Shown here in pieces: positions 47,268 to 56,253 of a stretch of DNA of 64,000 bases (within the stretch, counting starts at the first letter, position 1; each line of letters opens with the position of its first letter). Source of the DNA: Variovorax sp. SG517 (GTDB taxonomy: Bacteria; Pseudomonadota; Gammaproteobacteria; Burkholderiales; Burkholderiaceae_C). The notes beneath the pieces are model-generated. The model had not been told where the DNA came from. It worked only from the letters and a program-made list of their open reading frames with translations, and did no database searches. The stretch lies in the NCBI RefSeq assembly GCF_013376045.1, contig NZ_JABMJG010000014.1, positions 1 through 64,000 of the forward strand. Direction: 5' to 3'. The translations under genes and the position numbers were made by a program.

Positions 47268-48146
47268 ATGGAGCTCTACCAACTGAAGACCTTCGTTGCC
47301 ATCGCCCGCGAGGGCAGCCTGACCCGCGCCGCCGAGCGCGTGTTCACCAGCGCGCCCGCGGTGAGCGCCCAGCTCAAGGCGCTGGAGGACGAACTCGGCG
47401 TGAAGCTGTTCGAGCGCACGCCGCGCGGCATGTCGCTCACCGAGGCCGGCGTGCGCCTGCTCGACGAGGCCGAGCGCACGCTGGATTCCGCGATGCGCAT
47501 GCGCTCGGCCGCCGACCAGCTGCGCGGCGCGGCGCAGGGCGTGGTGCGCTTCGGCACGGTGGTCGATCCGGTCGCGCTGCGGCTCGGCGAGGTGCTGGTG
47601 AAGCTGGCGCAGCGCCATCCGCAGGTGACGCTGCAGCTCAAGCAGGGGCTGTCGTACGAGACGCTCTCGGCCGTGCAGCGCGGCGATCTCGACTGCGCCT
47701 ACGTGCTCAGCGACGCGGAGCACATCGAGGGGCTGGAGCTGCACCGCCTGGGCGCGGTCGACCTGGTCGTGGCGCTGCCGCCGCCGGTGGCCGAGGCGCA
47801 TCCCGACCTGTCGCTCGACGAGCTCACGAACCTGCCGTGGGTCGGCACGCCGCCCTCATGCATCCTGCGCGTGCATATCGAGAAGCTGTTCTCGGGCGCA
47901 GGCCGCGAGTACCGCCAGGGCCGCACGGCCGACGGCGAAAGCGCCATTCGCAGCATGGTCGCCAGCGGCATGGGCGCGGGGCTGATCCGGCTCGATCAGG
48001 CGCAGCAGGGCGAGCGCAACGGCGAGCTCGCGATCTGGAAGGGCTGGCGCTCGCACACGTGGCTGTGCTGGGTCGCGCCGGCCGGTGCCCGTCGCGCCGT
48101 CGCGGTCGAGGCGGTGAAAGAGGCCGTGATGGAGGCCTGGGCCTGA
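47268..48146 (+). CDS. LysR family transcriptional regulator
   Basis: LysR-type factor of 292 residues. The winged helix is MELYQLKTFVAIAREGSLTR through VSAQLKALEDELGVKLFER (residues 1-60), followed by a linker helix and the effector domain with MVASGMGAGLIRLDQA near its end. It is divergent from the EamA-ene-reductase pair (141 bases between starts) and stands 115 bases before the CapA-Mur ligase fusion on the same strand, so it could regulate either side. No clear palindrome was found in the divergent region. Confidence 0.88.
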   Translation: MELYQLKTFVAIAREGSLTRAAERVFTSAPAVSAQLKALEDELGVKLFERTPRGMSLTEAGVRLLDEAERTLDSAMRMRSAADQLRGAAQGVVRFGTVVDPVALRLGEVLVKLAQRHPQVTLQLKQGLSYETLSAVQRGDLDCAYVLSDAEHIEGLELHRLGAVDLVVALPPPVAEAHPDLSLDELTNLPWVGTPPSCILRVHIEKLFSGAGREYRQGRTADGESAIRSMVASGMGAGLIRLDQAQQGERNGELAIWKGWRSHTWLCWVAPAGARRAVAVEAVKEAVMEAWA

Positions 48147-48261
48147 GGCTGCGCCTCGCGTGGCGGCCGGGGTGCGGTCAGCCAACGGTCAGGCTCGCCC
48201 GAGGTCCCATGGATTGACGGGATGGCGGCCCGTGCCGGGGCCTGTCATGATTCGCGGCTGC

Positions 48262-51200
48262 ATGAATCACGACGCGAAGAATCCTCTTGCAGATCTGTTG
48301 AACCGCGCCAGGCAGGCCCTGGCGGACCAGGCGGGCGCGATGCCCGCCGCGGCTGCGGCCACAGCGCAAGCGGGTTGCGTGGTCTTCTTCGCCATCGGCG
48401 AGGACGGCAGCCGGGCCCGCGTGGCCTCGGGCCGCGGCGCGGACATCGAAGCTGCATGGCACGCCGCCGCCGAAGCCATCGCCACGCAGGCCAGGCGAGG
48501 TGCGCAGCCGCCGCAGCGCCTGCGCGCGGAGATCGTCGACAAGGTCGTGCCCATGCGCTGGGGCGACCTGAAGGCCAGGCTCGCGCAGACCAAGCGCAAC
48601 TACTTCAACGAGGGCATTGCGTTCGACGCGAACTTCGAGTTCGCCCTGCTCGCGCAGGAAATGCACGGCAGCGCCGTGCTCTACAACGGCGACGTGGACC
48701 ATGCCGAGCCCAACACCGGCAACCTGCGCCTGCACACCCGGCGGCGCTTCGGCCGCGAGCTCGACTTTCCTTCGGACGACGCTGCTCCGGTGTGGTGCTT
48801 CACCACGCGGGCCGTGTACGTCGACGCGAAGGGCGCGTGGCCCATCACCGCCGAAGGGCAGGCCGCGGGCTTTCGCGAACTGAACGACTGGAACGCGCAG
48901 CAGGTGCATGCGCTGATCGACGACGCGGGCAACTACCTCGCCGAACAGGTCAAGCCCACGGGCGAGTTCCACTACGGCTGGTTCCCCTGCTTCGACCGCA
49001 CCATTCCCACCTACAACACGCTGCGCCACGCCAGCTCGACCTACGCGATGCTGGAGGCCTGGGAGCTCACGCGCAACGACACGCTGAAGGCGGCCATCGA
49101 CCGCTCGCTGGCCTTCCTCACCGGCACGCTGATCCGCCCGGCCAACCTGCCCGACGGCACGCGCGCGGCCTACTTGCTGGACATCGGCAACGAGATCAAG
49201 CTCGGCGGCAATGCGGTGTGCCTGCTCGCGCTGGTCAAGTACACCGAGCTCACCGGCGACGAGCAATACCTGCCGCTGCTGGAGCAGCTCGCGCTCGGCA
49301 TCCGCCACATGCAGGACCCGGAGACCGGCAGCTTCGTGCACGTGCTCAATGCGCCCGCGCTCGACGTGAAGGACAGGTTCCGCGTCATCTATTACGACGG
49401 CGAGGCCGCCTTCGGGCTGATGCGCCTGTACGGCCTCACGCGCGACGCGCGATGGCTCGCGGTGGTGGAGAAGGCCTTCGAGCACTTCATCGCCGCCGAG
49501 CACTGGCGCGCGCACGACCACTGGCTGAGCTACTGCGTCAACGAGCTCACGCGCTACCGGCCCGAGCTGCGCTACTACCGCTTCGGCCTGCAGAACGTGG
49601 CCGGGTATCTCGACTTCGTGCTGGAGCGCATCACCACCTTCCCCACGCTGCTCGAGCTGATGATGGCCGCGCGCGACATGGTGTTGCGGCTGGAGGCCGA
49701 CCCAGAGCTGCGCCCGTTGCTGGCAGGGCTCGATCGCGACCGCTTCGACCGCGCGCTCGAGTACCGCGCGCGCTACCTCGCCAACGGCCACTTCTGGCCC
49801 GAGCTGGCGATGTTCTTCCGCAACCCGGCGCGCATCGCGGGCTCGTTCTTCATCAAGCACCACAGCTTCCGCGTGCGCATCGACGACGTGGAGCACTACC
49901 TCTCGGGCTACGTGGCTTACCACCGCATGCTGAAGGCGGGCGAGGCCGCCGCAACAGCAGATGCGGATGCCGATGCCGTGAGCGGCGCCACGGGCACCGT
50001 CGCATGGGGCGGCGACGTGAACCTTGCGCGCCGCCAGCACTACCGGCTGAAGGACCTCGGCGGTGCGCACAGGATGCTCGGCGACATCACCGCGCTGCGC
50101 GAGGCCGACCTGGGCATCGTGAACCTCGAATGCGTGGTCGCCACCGTCGGCGAGCAGGGCGTGGACAAGGACGAGACCGGCCCCTACTACTACCGCGCGC
50201 GCCCCGAGATGCTCGCGGTGCTGACGGAGGCCGGCATCGGCATGGTGGCCACCGCCAACAACCACAGCGGCGACTACGGCCCCGAGGCGCTGATGGAGCA
50301 GCACGCCCTGCTGCAGGTCGCGGGCATCGCGCAGGCCGGCACCGGCCGCACGCTGGAGGCAGCGCTGCGCCCGGCCTTCCGCCGCGCCGGCGGCGTGCGC
50401 GTGGCGCTGTTCTCGCTCGATGCCACGCAGCCGCGCTTTGCCGCCACCGCCACGCGCGCGGGCGCCGCATGGCTCCCGCTCGAAGACCCCGCCGCATGGA
50501 CCGCCACGCTCGCGCCGCGCATCGAGGCCGCGCGCCGCGAGGCCGACGTGGTGCTGGTGGCGGTGCACTGGGGCGCCAACCTCGAGACCGAACCGTCGCC
50601 GGCCGAGATTGCCGTGGGCCATGCCATCGTCGATGCCGGTGCCGACGCGGTGCTCGGCACTTCGGCCCACGTGCTGCAGGGCATCGAGATCCACAAGGGC
50701 AGGCCCATCCTGCACGACGCCGGCGACCTGCTCTTCGACTCGGTGCGCAACGACTTCGGCGACTCCGGCGTGTTCACGCTGAAGCTGAGCCCGCGCGGCG
50801 TGGAGGAAGTGAGGTTCACGCCCGTCGGTGTGGGCTTCGGCTTCTCGCGGCAGCTCGAAGGCGACGAGGCGCGCGCTTTGAGCGAGCGCTTCGCCGCGCA
50901 GTGCCTCGCGCTCGGCACGCGGATGAGCCAGCTGCCGGACGGTCGCTGCGCGGTTCGCCTGTCGCCGCCCGAGCGGCCCGCGTTCCATGCCGACCCGGCC
51001 GGTGCCGGCGCACGGCACGTTCAGCCTGTTCCAGCCATTGCGCCCCTGCCGGCGCCGCGGCCCGAATGGCTGGTGGACGAGGTGCCCGCGGAGGCACGCA
51101 TCGCGCCGCTGCAGTTCGGCCCCCTGCGCCTGGTGGGGCTGCGCTGCGTGCCGCGGCAGATCGTCGGGCGGCGCATGCTGTGGGTCGAATCCTTCTGGAG

Positions 51201-53031
51201 CGCCGACGCGCCCGTTTCCGCAGACCTGCGCCTGCACTTCCGCGCGCTACCGATGCGAAGCAAGCGCATGCCGCCGTGGGGCGAGGGCATGGACCACGAT
51301 CCCTGCGACTGGATGTGGCCCACCAGCCGCTGGGAGCCCGGGCGCATCTACCGCGACCGCTACGGGCTGCGCCCGCCGCGCGCGGGGCTGCTCGAAAGCG
51401 ACGTGCTGCAGATCGAGGTGTGCTTGCGCGGCGAATGGCCCGGGCTGCCGCCCGCGCGGCGCCTCGCGCTGTGGTGCGGGCTGCGCGTGCCCGATGCGCC
51501 CGTGCCGCTGCCGCAGCGTCCGGCGCCGGTGCTCTCGGCCGACCGCCCCGGTGCCGGCCCCGAAGCCGCGCCCGTGTGGACCGCCGAGGAACTGCAGCGC
51601 GTCACCGGCGGGCGCTGGCTGGTCGAGCCGCCGCCGGGCTGGTTCGCCAACTCGGTGGTACGCGGGCCCTTGCACATGTCGCTCCTGCCCGGGCCCTCGC
51701 TCTTCATCGCCTCCGACTACCGCACGCTGGCCGTGCACGAGAGCTACAGCAAGCCGCGCGCCGACAACTGGGACCGCCATCTCGAACTGCCGCGGCTGCA
51801 CTCCGCGCTGGCCGGCGCGGTGGTTGCGCATCCGGTGGAAGGGCTCGACCCGGCCTTTCCGCTGCTGCAGGCGGACGACCCCATCGCCGCGATGATCGCC
51901 ATGGGCGCCGCGGCGCGGGCGCGCTACAAGGGCATGGTGGTGGGCGTGACCGGCACGGTCGGCAAGTCGTCCACCATCGCGATGCTGCGCGACCTGCTGC
52001 CCGAGCGCGCGCGGGTACACACCACCATCGACAACTACAACTCGCGCGTCGGCGTGCCGGCCACGCTCGCGAACCTCGGGCCCGACGTGGACGTGTGCAT
52101 CCTGGAGATGGCGCAGAGCGGCCTGTGGATGGACCGCGGCCCGATCTCGCTGGTGGCTCGTCCGCACGTGGCCATCGTCACCGAGATCGGCCTGTCGCAG
52201 ACCCGGCAGGCATCGACGCTGGAGCTCACGGCGGCCTACAAGTCGCGCATCTTCCTCGGGCTGGAGCCCGGCGGCGTGGCGATCGTGCCCGACCACATTC
52301 CCTGCCTGCGCCAGGTGGTGGACGCCGCCGCGCTCACGGCCGGCGCGATCTGGGTGGTGGGCAGCGGCCCCGACGCCAACGTGCGCATGCTCGACGCGCG
52401 GCCCGAGCCCGGCGGTGGCTGCCGCGTGCGGGTTGCCGTTCCCGGACGCATCTACGAGTACCTGTTCCCTGTCGAAAGCGCGGGGCTGGTGCGCAATTCG
52501 CTGCTCGCATTCGCGGCGCTGCTGGCCATGGGCTTCGACGGCGAGGCCGCCTGCGCGCGCATGCCGCGGGTGCGCCTGCCGGCATCGGTGATGCAGGTGC
52601 GCGCGCTGCGCACGCAGGCCGGCGTGCAGGCCACGCTGATCGACGACAGCTGGAACGCCGAGGTCATGTCGATGCGCAACGCCATGGATTTCGTGCGCAC
52701 CTGGCAGCGCGCGGACAACGGCCCGGTGCTGCGCAAGATCGGCGTGCTGGGGCGCATCGTCAACCTCGGCAAGGATGCCGAGGCCATGCACCGCAGCCTG
52801 GCCGCGCCGCTGCTGGCCTCGGGCATCGGGCACCTCGTGACGCACGGCGAGGAGATGCGCTGGCTGCGCGAGGAAGTGCCTGCCGAGCTGCTCGGGCCGC
52901 ACTTCGACGATGCCGCGCAGCTCGCGCTCTACCTCGGCGGCGTGCTGCGCAACGGCGACCTCGTGCTGGTGAAGGGCGACCGCGTCGGCTCCGACTTCGG
53001 CAGCATCCCGGGGCTCCTGCAAAGCCTATGA
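48262..53031 (+). CDS. Giant toroid-CapA-Mur ligase fusion protein
   Basis: A 1589-residue protein without signal peptide. Residues 1-230 are of unknown fold. Residues about 233-560 look like an alpha/alpha toroid (GEFHYGWFPCFDRTIPTYN, then LGGNAVCLLALVKY). Residues about 577-880 form a CapA metallophosphatase-like domain: AWGGDVNLARR, VNLECVVA, ATANNHSGDYGP, VAVHWGANLE and GTSAHVLQGIEI. About 880-1220 is a beta-rich region I cannot name. From about 1224 a Mur-ligase/CapB-type ATPase has GVTGTVGKSST, HTTIDNYNSRVGVP and DDSWNAEVMSM. CapA and CapB-type domains make and export poly-gamma-glutamate, so I infer an ATP-driven amide ligation for a surface polymer, unproven. The ATG at 48247 is an alternative start. 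It overlaps the next gene by four bases. Confidence 0.82.
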   Translation: MNHDAKNPLADLLNRARQALADQAGAMPAAAAATAQAGCVVFFAIGEDGSRARVASGRGADIEAAWHAAAEAIATQARRGAQPPQRLRAEIVDKVVPMRWGDLKARLAQTKRNYFNEGIAFDANFEFALLAQEMHGSAVLYNGDVDHAEPNTGNLRLHTRRRFGRELDFPSDDAAPVWCFTTRAVYVDAKGAWPITAEGQAAGFRELNDWNAQQVHALIDDAGNYLAEQVKPTGEFHYGWFPCFDRTIPTYNTLRHASSTYAMLEAWELTRNDTLKAAIDRSLAFLTGTLIRPANLPDGTRAAYLLDIGNEIKLGGNAVCLLALVKYTELTGDEQYLPLLEQLALGIRHMQDPETGSFVHVLNAPALDVKDRFRVIYYDGEAAFGLMRLYGLTRDARWLAVVEKAFEHFIAAEHWRAHDHWLSYCVNELTRYRPELRYYRFGLQNVAGYLDFVLERITTFPTLLELMMAARDMVLRLEADPELRPLLAGLDRDRFDRALEYRARYLANGHFWPELAMFFRNPARIAGSFFIKHHSFRVRIDDVEHYLSGYVAYHRMLKAGEAAATADADADAVSGATGTVAWGGDVNLARRQHYRLKDLGGAHRMLGDITALREADLGIVNLECVVATVGEQGVDKDETGPYYYRARPEMLAVLTEAGIGMVATANNHSGDYGPEALMEQHALLQVAGIAQAGTGRTLEAALRPAFRRAGGVRVALFSLDATQPRFAATATRAGAAWLPLEDPAAWTATLAPRIEAARREADVVLVAVHWGANLETEPSPAEIAVGHAIVDAGADAVLGTSAHVLQGIEIHKGRPILHDAGDLLFDSVRNDFGDSGVFTLKLSPRGVEEVRFTPVGVGFGFSRQLEGDEARALSERFAAQCLALGTRMSQLPDGRCAVRLSPPERPAFHADPAGAGARHVQPVPAIAPLPAPRPEWLVDEVPAEARIAPLQFGPLRLVGLRCVPRQIVGRRMLWVESFWSADAPVSADLRLHFRALPMRSKRMPPWGEGMDHDPCDWMWPTSRWEPGRIYRDRYGLRPPRAGLLESDVLQIEVCLRGEWPGLPPARRLALWCGLRVPDAPVPLPQRPAPVLSADRPGAGPEAAPVWTAEELQRVTGGRWLVEPPPGWFANSVVRGPLHMSLLPGPSLFIASDYRTLAVHESYSKPRADNWDRHLELPRLHSALAGAVVAHPVEGLDPAFPLLQADDPIAAMIAMGAAARARYKGMVVGVTGTVGKSSTIAMLRDLLPERARVHTTIDNYNSRVGVPATLANLGPDVDVCILEMAQSGLWMDRGPISLVARPHVAIVTEIGLSQTRQASTLELTAAYKSRIFLGLEPGGVAIVPDHIPCLRQVVDAAALTAGAIWVVGSGPDANVRMLDARPEPGGGCRVRVAVPGRIYEYLFPVESAGLVRNSLLAFAALLAMGFDGEAACARMPRVRLPASVMQVRALRTQAGVQATLIDDSWNAEVMSMRNAMDFVRTWQRADNGPVLRKIGVLGRIVNLGKDAEAMHRSLAAPLLASGIGHLVTHGEEMRWLREEVPAELLGPHFDDAAQLALYLGGVLRNGDLVLVKGDRVGSDFGSIPGLLQSL

Positions 53032-53966
53032 GGCTGCTGCGCACGCTTCGAAGACTGCGCTTCGTGCTGCTGCTCGTCGCGCTGGCGCAGACCGCCTGCG
53101 CCCAGCGCACCGGGCCCGACGTGCCGCGCGTCTTCGCAGCCGGCGCCGACGAGGTGCTGTACTGGAACCAGCCCGCCGACCGCAGCCTCTGCCCCGACCG
53201 CAACGGCTTCCTGTGGGTGCAGGCCGCGGAGGGGCCGTCGTGCATCCGCTACTTCGCGAGCGACGACATCGACGGCGCGCGCATCGCCATCGTGCAGTTC
53301 TCGGGCGACCGCGACGGCGTGATGGACCAGGCGCCCACGCGCATTCCCGGCAACACCGAAGAGCTGCGCACGCTCGACGCGCAGCGCAGCCGCGACCGCG
53401 CCGGCGTGCCGTGGATCTTCGTGGCGCGGCCCGGCACGTACGGCTCTTCGGGCGACCACCGCAAGCGCCGCCAGCTCGTGGAGTTCCACGCGCTCGATGC
53501 GGCGCTCGACGCGCTCATGCAGCGCCACCGGCTGCAGCGCATCGTCATCGTCGGCCACAGCGGCGGCGCCACCGCGGGAGCCGCGCTGCTCACGATGGGG
53601 CGCACGCGCGTGGCCTGCGCGGTGCTCACCTCGGGCGCCTACGGCCTGCTGGAGCGCGCGCGCATGCTGGGCCGCTCGAAGGACGGCCGCACCGACACCA
53701 CAGGCAGCACGCAGTTCTACGACCCGCTCGACCACGTGGGCGGCATCGCGCGCGACCCGGCGCGGCGCATCGTGCTGATAGGCAGCCGCGAGGACCGCAA
53801 CACGCCCTTCGTGCTGCAGGAGCGCTTTGCCGATGCCGTGACCAAGGCCGGCCACCGCATCGAGCTGCGCACCCACGCGGCCGAGCCGCCCGACTTCCAT
53901 GACCTCAAGGACGGCATCGCGCTGCGCACCGCCTCGCAGTGCGCGCGCGAGTCACTCCTTCCCTGA
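53028..53966 (+). CDS. Exported alpha/beta-hydrolase coupled to the CapA-Mur ligase fusion
   Basis: Protein of 312 residues with a signal peptide (LRFVLLLVALAQTACAQ) and a hydrolase core. IVIVGHSGGATAG carries the nucleophile S178; VFVARPGTYGSSGDHRKRR replaces the usual oxyanion strand and DFHDLKDG supplies a possible catalytic histidine near the C-terminus. The ATG overlaps the stop of the 1589-residue fusion (ATGA), so the two are translated together. Location outside the membrane suggests it trims or releases the product of the fusion enzyme, by analogy with capsule depolymerases; this is inference. Confidence 0.78.
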   Translation: MRLLRTLRRLRFVLLLVALAQTACAQRTGPDVPRVFAAGADEVLYWNQPADRSLCPDRNGFLWVQAAEGPSCIRYFASDDIDGARIAIVQFSGDRDGVMDQAPTRIPGNTEELRTLDAQRSRDRAGVPWIFVARPGTYGSSGDHRKRRQLVEFHALDAALDALMQRHRLQRIVIVGHSGGATAGAALLTMGRTRVACAVLTSGAYGLLERARMLGRSKDGRTDTTGSTQFYDPLDHVGGIARDPARRIVLIGSREDRNTPFVLQERFADAVTKAGHRIELRTHAAEPPDFHDLKDGIALRTASQCARESLLP

Positions 53967-53977
53967 TCACCAGACAC

Positions 53978-55072
53978 ATGAGCAATCAAGAACAGAAAAG
54001 CAGCATCGCCTCGCGCGAGTACGGCCGCATGCCCGACGGCCGCGTGGTCACCGAATACACCCTCGACAACGGCCTCGGCCTGAGCCTGAGCGCCATCAAC
54101 ATCGGCGGCATCGTCACCGCGCTGCGCGTGCCCGACCGGCAGGGGCGCTGCGACAGCGTGGTGCTGGGCCTGCCTTCGCTGGCCGACTACCTGGGGCCGC
54201 ATCCGCACCTGGGAACCATCGTCGGGCGCTACGCGAACCGCATCGCGGGCGGGCGCTTCACGCTCGATGGCAAGGTGCACCAGCTGGGCCTGAACGACGG
54301 CCCCAATTCCCTGCACGGCGGCGCAACGGGCTTCGGCAAGCGCTACTGGGAGATCGAGCCGCTCTCCGCGCAGCAGGCAGGCGCCGATGCCATCGCCATC
54401 GAGCTGAGCAACACCAGTGCCGACGCAGAAGAGGGCTACCCGGGAGAAGTTCGGCTCGCGGTGCGCTACACGCTGAGCACGAAGGCGAACACATGGCGCA
54501 TCGACTACAGCGCCACCACCGACAGGCCCACGGTGCTGAACCTGAGCCACCACGACTACTTCAATCTCGCGGGCAGCGGCTCGGTGATGGACCACCGGCT
54601 GACGCTCGCCGCGAGCCGCTACTGCCCGGTGGACGCGACGCTGATCCCGCTGGACGTCGCCGAGGTGGCCGGCACCCCCTTCGACTTCCGCACCCCGACG
54701 CGCATCGGCGAGCGCATCCGCGAAGGCCATGAGCAGCTGCTGCGCGCCCATGGCTACGACCACAACTGGGTGCTCGATCGAACCGGTGCCGCGCAGGGCC
54801 TCGCGCTCGCGGCGCGGCTGGAGCACGATGCCTCGGGCCGCGTGATGGAGGTGCACACCAGCGAGCCCGGCGTGCAGTTCTACTCGGGCAACTTCCTCGA
54901 CGGCAGCCTCTTCGGCAGCGCGGGCGCGAGCATCAGGCAGGGCGACGGGCTGTGCCTGGAGACGCAGCACTTTCCCGATTCGCCGAACCGCCCGGACTTT
55001 CCTTCAACAGTGCTGCGGCCCGGCGAGCGCTTCCACAGCGCGACGGAGCATCGGTTCTCGCTGATGGGTTGA
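53978..55072 (+). CDS. galM: Aldose 1-epimerase (mutarotase)
   Basis: Enzyme of 364 residues interconverting alpha and beta anomers of galactose, glucose or arabinose. Family motifs are HLGTIVGRYANRIAGGRF, GPNSLHGGATGFGKRYWEIE, VLNLSHHDYFNLAG with the catalytic histidine and LCLETQHFPDSPNRPDFPST with the catalytic glutamate. No signal peptide is evident. Only 11 bases separate it from the exported hydrolase, so it may be cotranscribed with the CapA-Mur fusion; equally it serves the aldose oxidation genes downstream. Confidence 0.92.
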   Translation: MSNQEQKSSIASREYGRMPDGRVVTEYTLDNGLGLSLSAINIGGIVTALRVPDRQGRCDSVVLGLPSLADYLGPHPHLGTIVGRYANRIAGGRFTLDGKVHQLGLNDGPNSLHGGATGFGKRYWEIEPLSAQQAGADAIAIELSNTSADAEEGYPGEVRLAVRYTLSTKANTWRIDYSATTDRPTVLNLSHHDYFNLAGSGSVMDHRLTLAASRYCPVDATLIPLDVAEVAGTPFDFRTPTRIGERIREGHEQLLRAHGYDHNWVLDRTGAAQGLALAARLEHDASGRVMEVHTSEPGVQFYSGNFLDGSLFGSAGASIRQGDGLCLETQHFPDSPNRPDFPSTVLRPGERFHSATEHRFSLMG

Positions 55073-55082
55073 TGCCGTCTTC

Positions 55083-55102
55083 GCGATTGCACATGCAATC
55101 GC
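55083..55102. terminator. Hairpin between convergent galM and DUF gene
   Basis: GCGATTGC (55083-55090) pairs perfectly with GCAATCGC (55095-55102) around ACAT in the 33-base gap between convergent genes, a plausible two-way terminator although no long T-run follows. Confidence 0.55.
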
Positions 55103-55105
55103 AGG

Positions 55106-56179
55106 TCAATAGAGGCTGTAGTGGTGGTCGTAGCTGCGAAAGCGCAGCCGCGGCTTTCGAGGCTCGTCGAAGTGCAGCTGCAGCAGATTGCGCGGGTGTG
55201 CCGTGTCGACCAGCAGCTGCTCTTCGCTTTCGGGCGACGCAGCCTGAGAAAGGGCGAGGCGCTTGAACACGTGGGTCAGTGCCGCTTCGGCCGTCTGCGG
55301 CTGATAGCCGTCGTCCAGCAGCAGTGCGGGCTCGGCGATGTGCTCCTGGTGCAGCCAGTACCAGACACCTTCGTTCGGCGTCGCGGGCCGCGCGCCGGGG
55401 TTGTCCTGGTCGCCGGGGGCGTTGGGCGGCTCGCCGGGGACCACGCCCTGCGGATCCCAAGCGAGGGCGCCCAGGCCGTCGCCGATCTCCACGAATACGG
55501 CCACGCTGCGGCGGTAGCGCGCCAGGACCGAATGCGGCAGCAGCACGCCGAGGTCACCGTTGCCGTCGCCGTATCCGCCGGGGCCGAGCAGCAGGCCTTC
55601 GGCCGTCTGCAGCCGATGGGGCTGCACGAAGTACGAGTTGTCGATCCGGATGTCGGCTTCGGCCAGCAGTGCGCGCAGCGGCGAGGGCAGCGTGGTGCCC
55701 AGCCGGGCTTCGGCTTCGAGCAGCACAGCCTCGGCGCTGGTGCCGGCAGGCAGATGGGCGTCGCCGACCTCCACCAGTCCGGAGAGTTCGGCGAAGGCGC
55801 GGATGCGCTCGACCAGCGGCCGGGCCGTGTCGTAGAGAGGGTGGGAGATGCGGGCCATGTCGAGCACCGACCAGCGCCGCTTGAACGAGGTGGCCTTGCC
55901 CTGGGCATCGACGTGCGATCCGCGCAGCTCGAGCCGACGAAGGTTCTCCGGCAGCTCGAACACCAGCGATGGCAGCTTCTTCAGCCCCGGCACCGTCGCC
56001 GTGTGCTCCAGCCTCGCGATGGCCTTGCCGTCCGCCAGCACGTCGACATTCACTCGCTCTCCGACCTGGAGCCAAGGATGGATGCCCGCCCGCCCCTTCG
56101 TCGCATGCTGCGGCGGTGCGTCTCCCGCGAAGACCCTGGAAAAGAGATTGCCGATGTAGGAAGAAAGAAGCGCTGCCAT
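55106..56179 (-). CDS. Uncharacterised protein with SUKH/SMI1-like segment
   Basis: A 357-residue protein I cannot assign firmly. The N-terminal third is beta-rich (RVNVDVLADGKAIARLEHTA). From about residue 150 a segment AEAVLLEAEARLGTTLPSPL, RALLAEADI and later VAVFVEIGDGLGALAWDPQ resembles the SMI1/KNR4 (SUKH) fold, a superfamily rich in immunity proteins against polymorphic toxins. No toxin gene is adjacent, so it might be an orphan immunity protein or a housekeeping SUKH protein. No signal peptide. It converges on galM. Confidence 0.5.
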   Translation of the reverse strand: MAALLSSYIGNLFSRVFAGDAPPQHATKGRAGIHPWLQVGERVNVDVLADGKAIARLEHTATVPGLKKLPSLVFELPENLRRLELRGSHVDAQGKATSFKRRWSVLDMARISHPLYDTARPLVERIRAFAELSGLVEVGDAHLPAGTSAEAVLLEAEARLGTTLPSPLRALLAEADIRIDNSYFVQPHRLQTAEGLLLGPGGYGDGNGDLGVLLPHSVLARYRRSVAVFVEIGDGLGALAWDPQGVVPGEPPNAPGDQDNPGARPATPNEGVWYWLHQEHIAEPALLLDDGYQPQTAEAALTHVFKRLALSQAASPESEEQLLVDTAHPRNLLQLHFDEPRKPRLRFRSYDHHYSLY

Positions 56180-56253
56180 GTTCGATGCGTGGATGCCGCC
56201 GCCGGAGCCGATGCGCGGGTGTAGTGATGAAGGACGCCGAGTATCGTTTCTGC

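Noticed and set aside
48222-53966. About 1900-codon frame overlapping the CapA-Mur ligase gene in another phase
   Set aside because: Composition is typical of a shadow frame and lacks domains, whereas the chosen frame has CapA and Mur-ligase motifs and a coupled stop/start.
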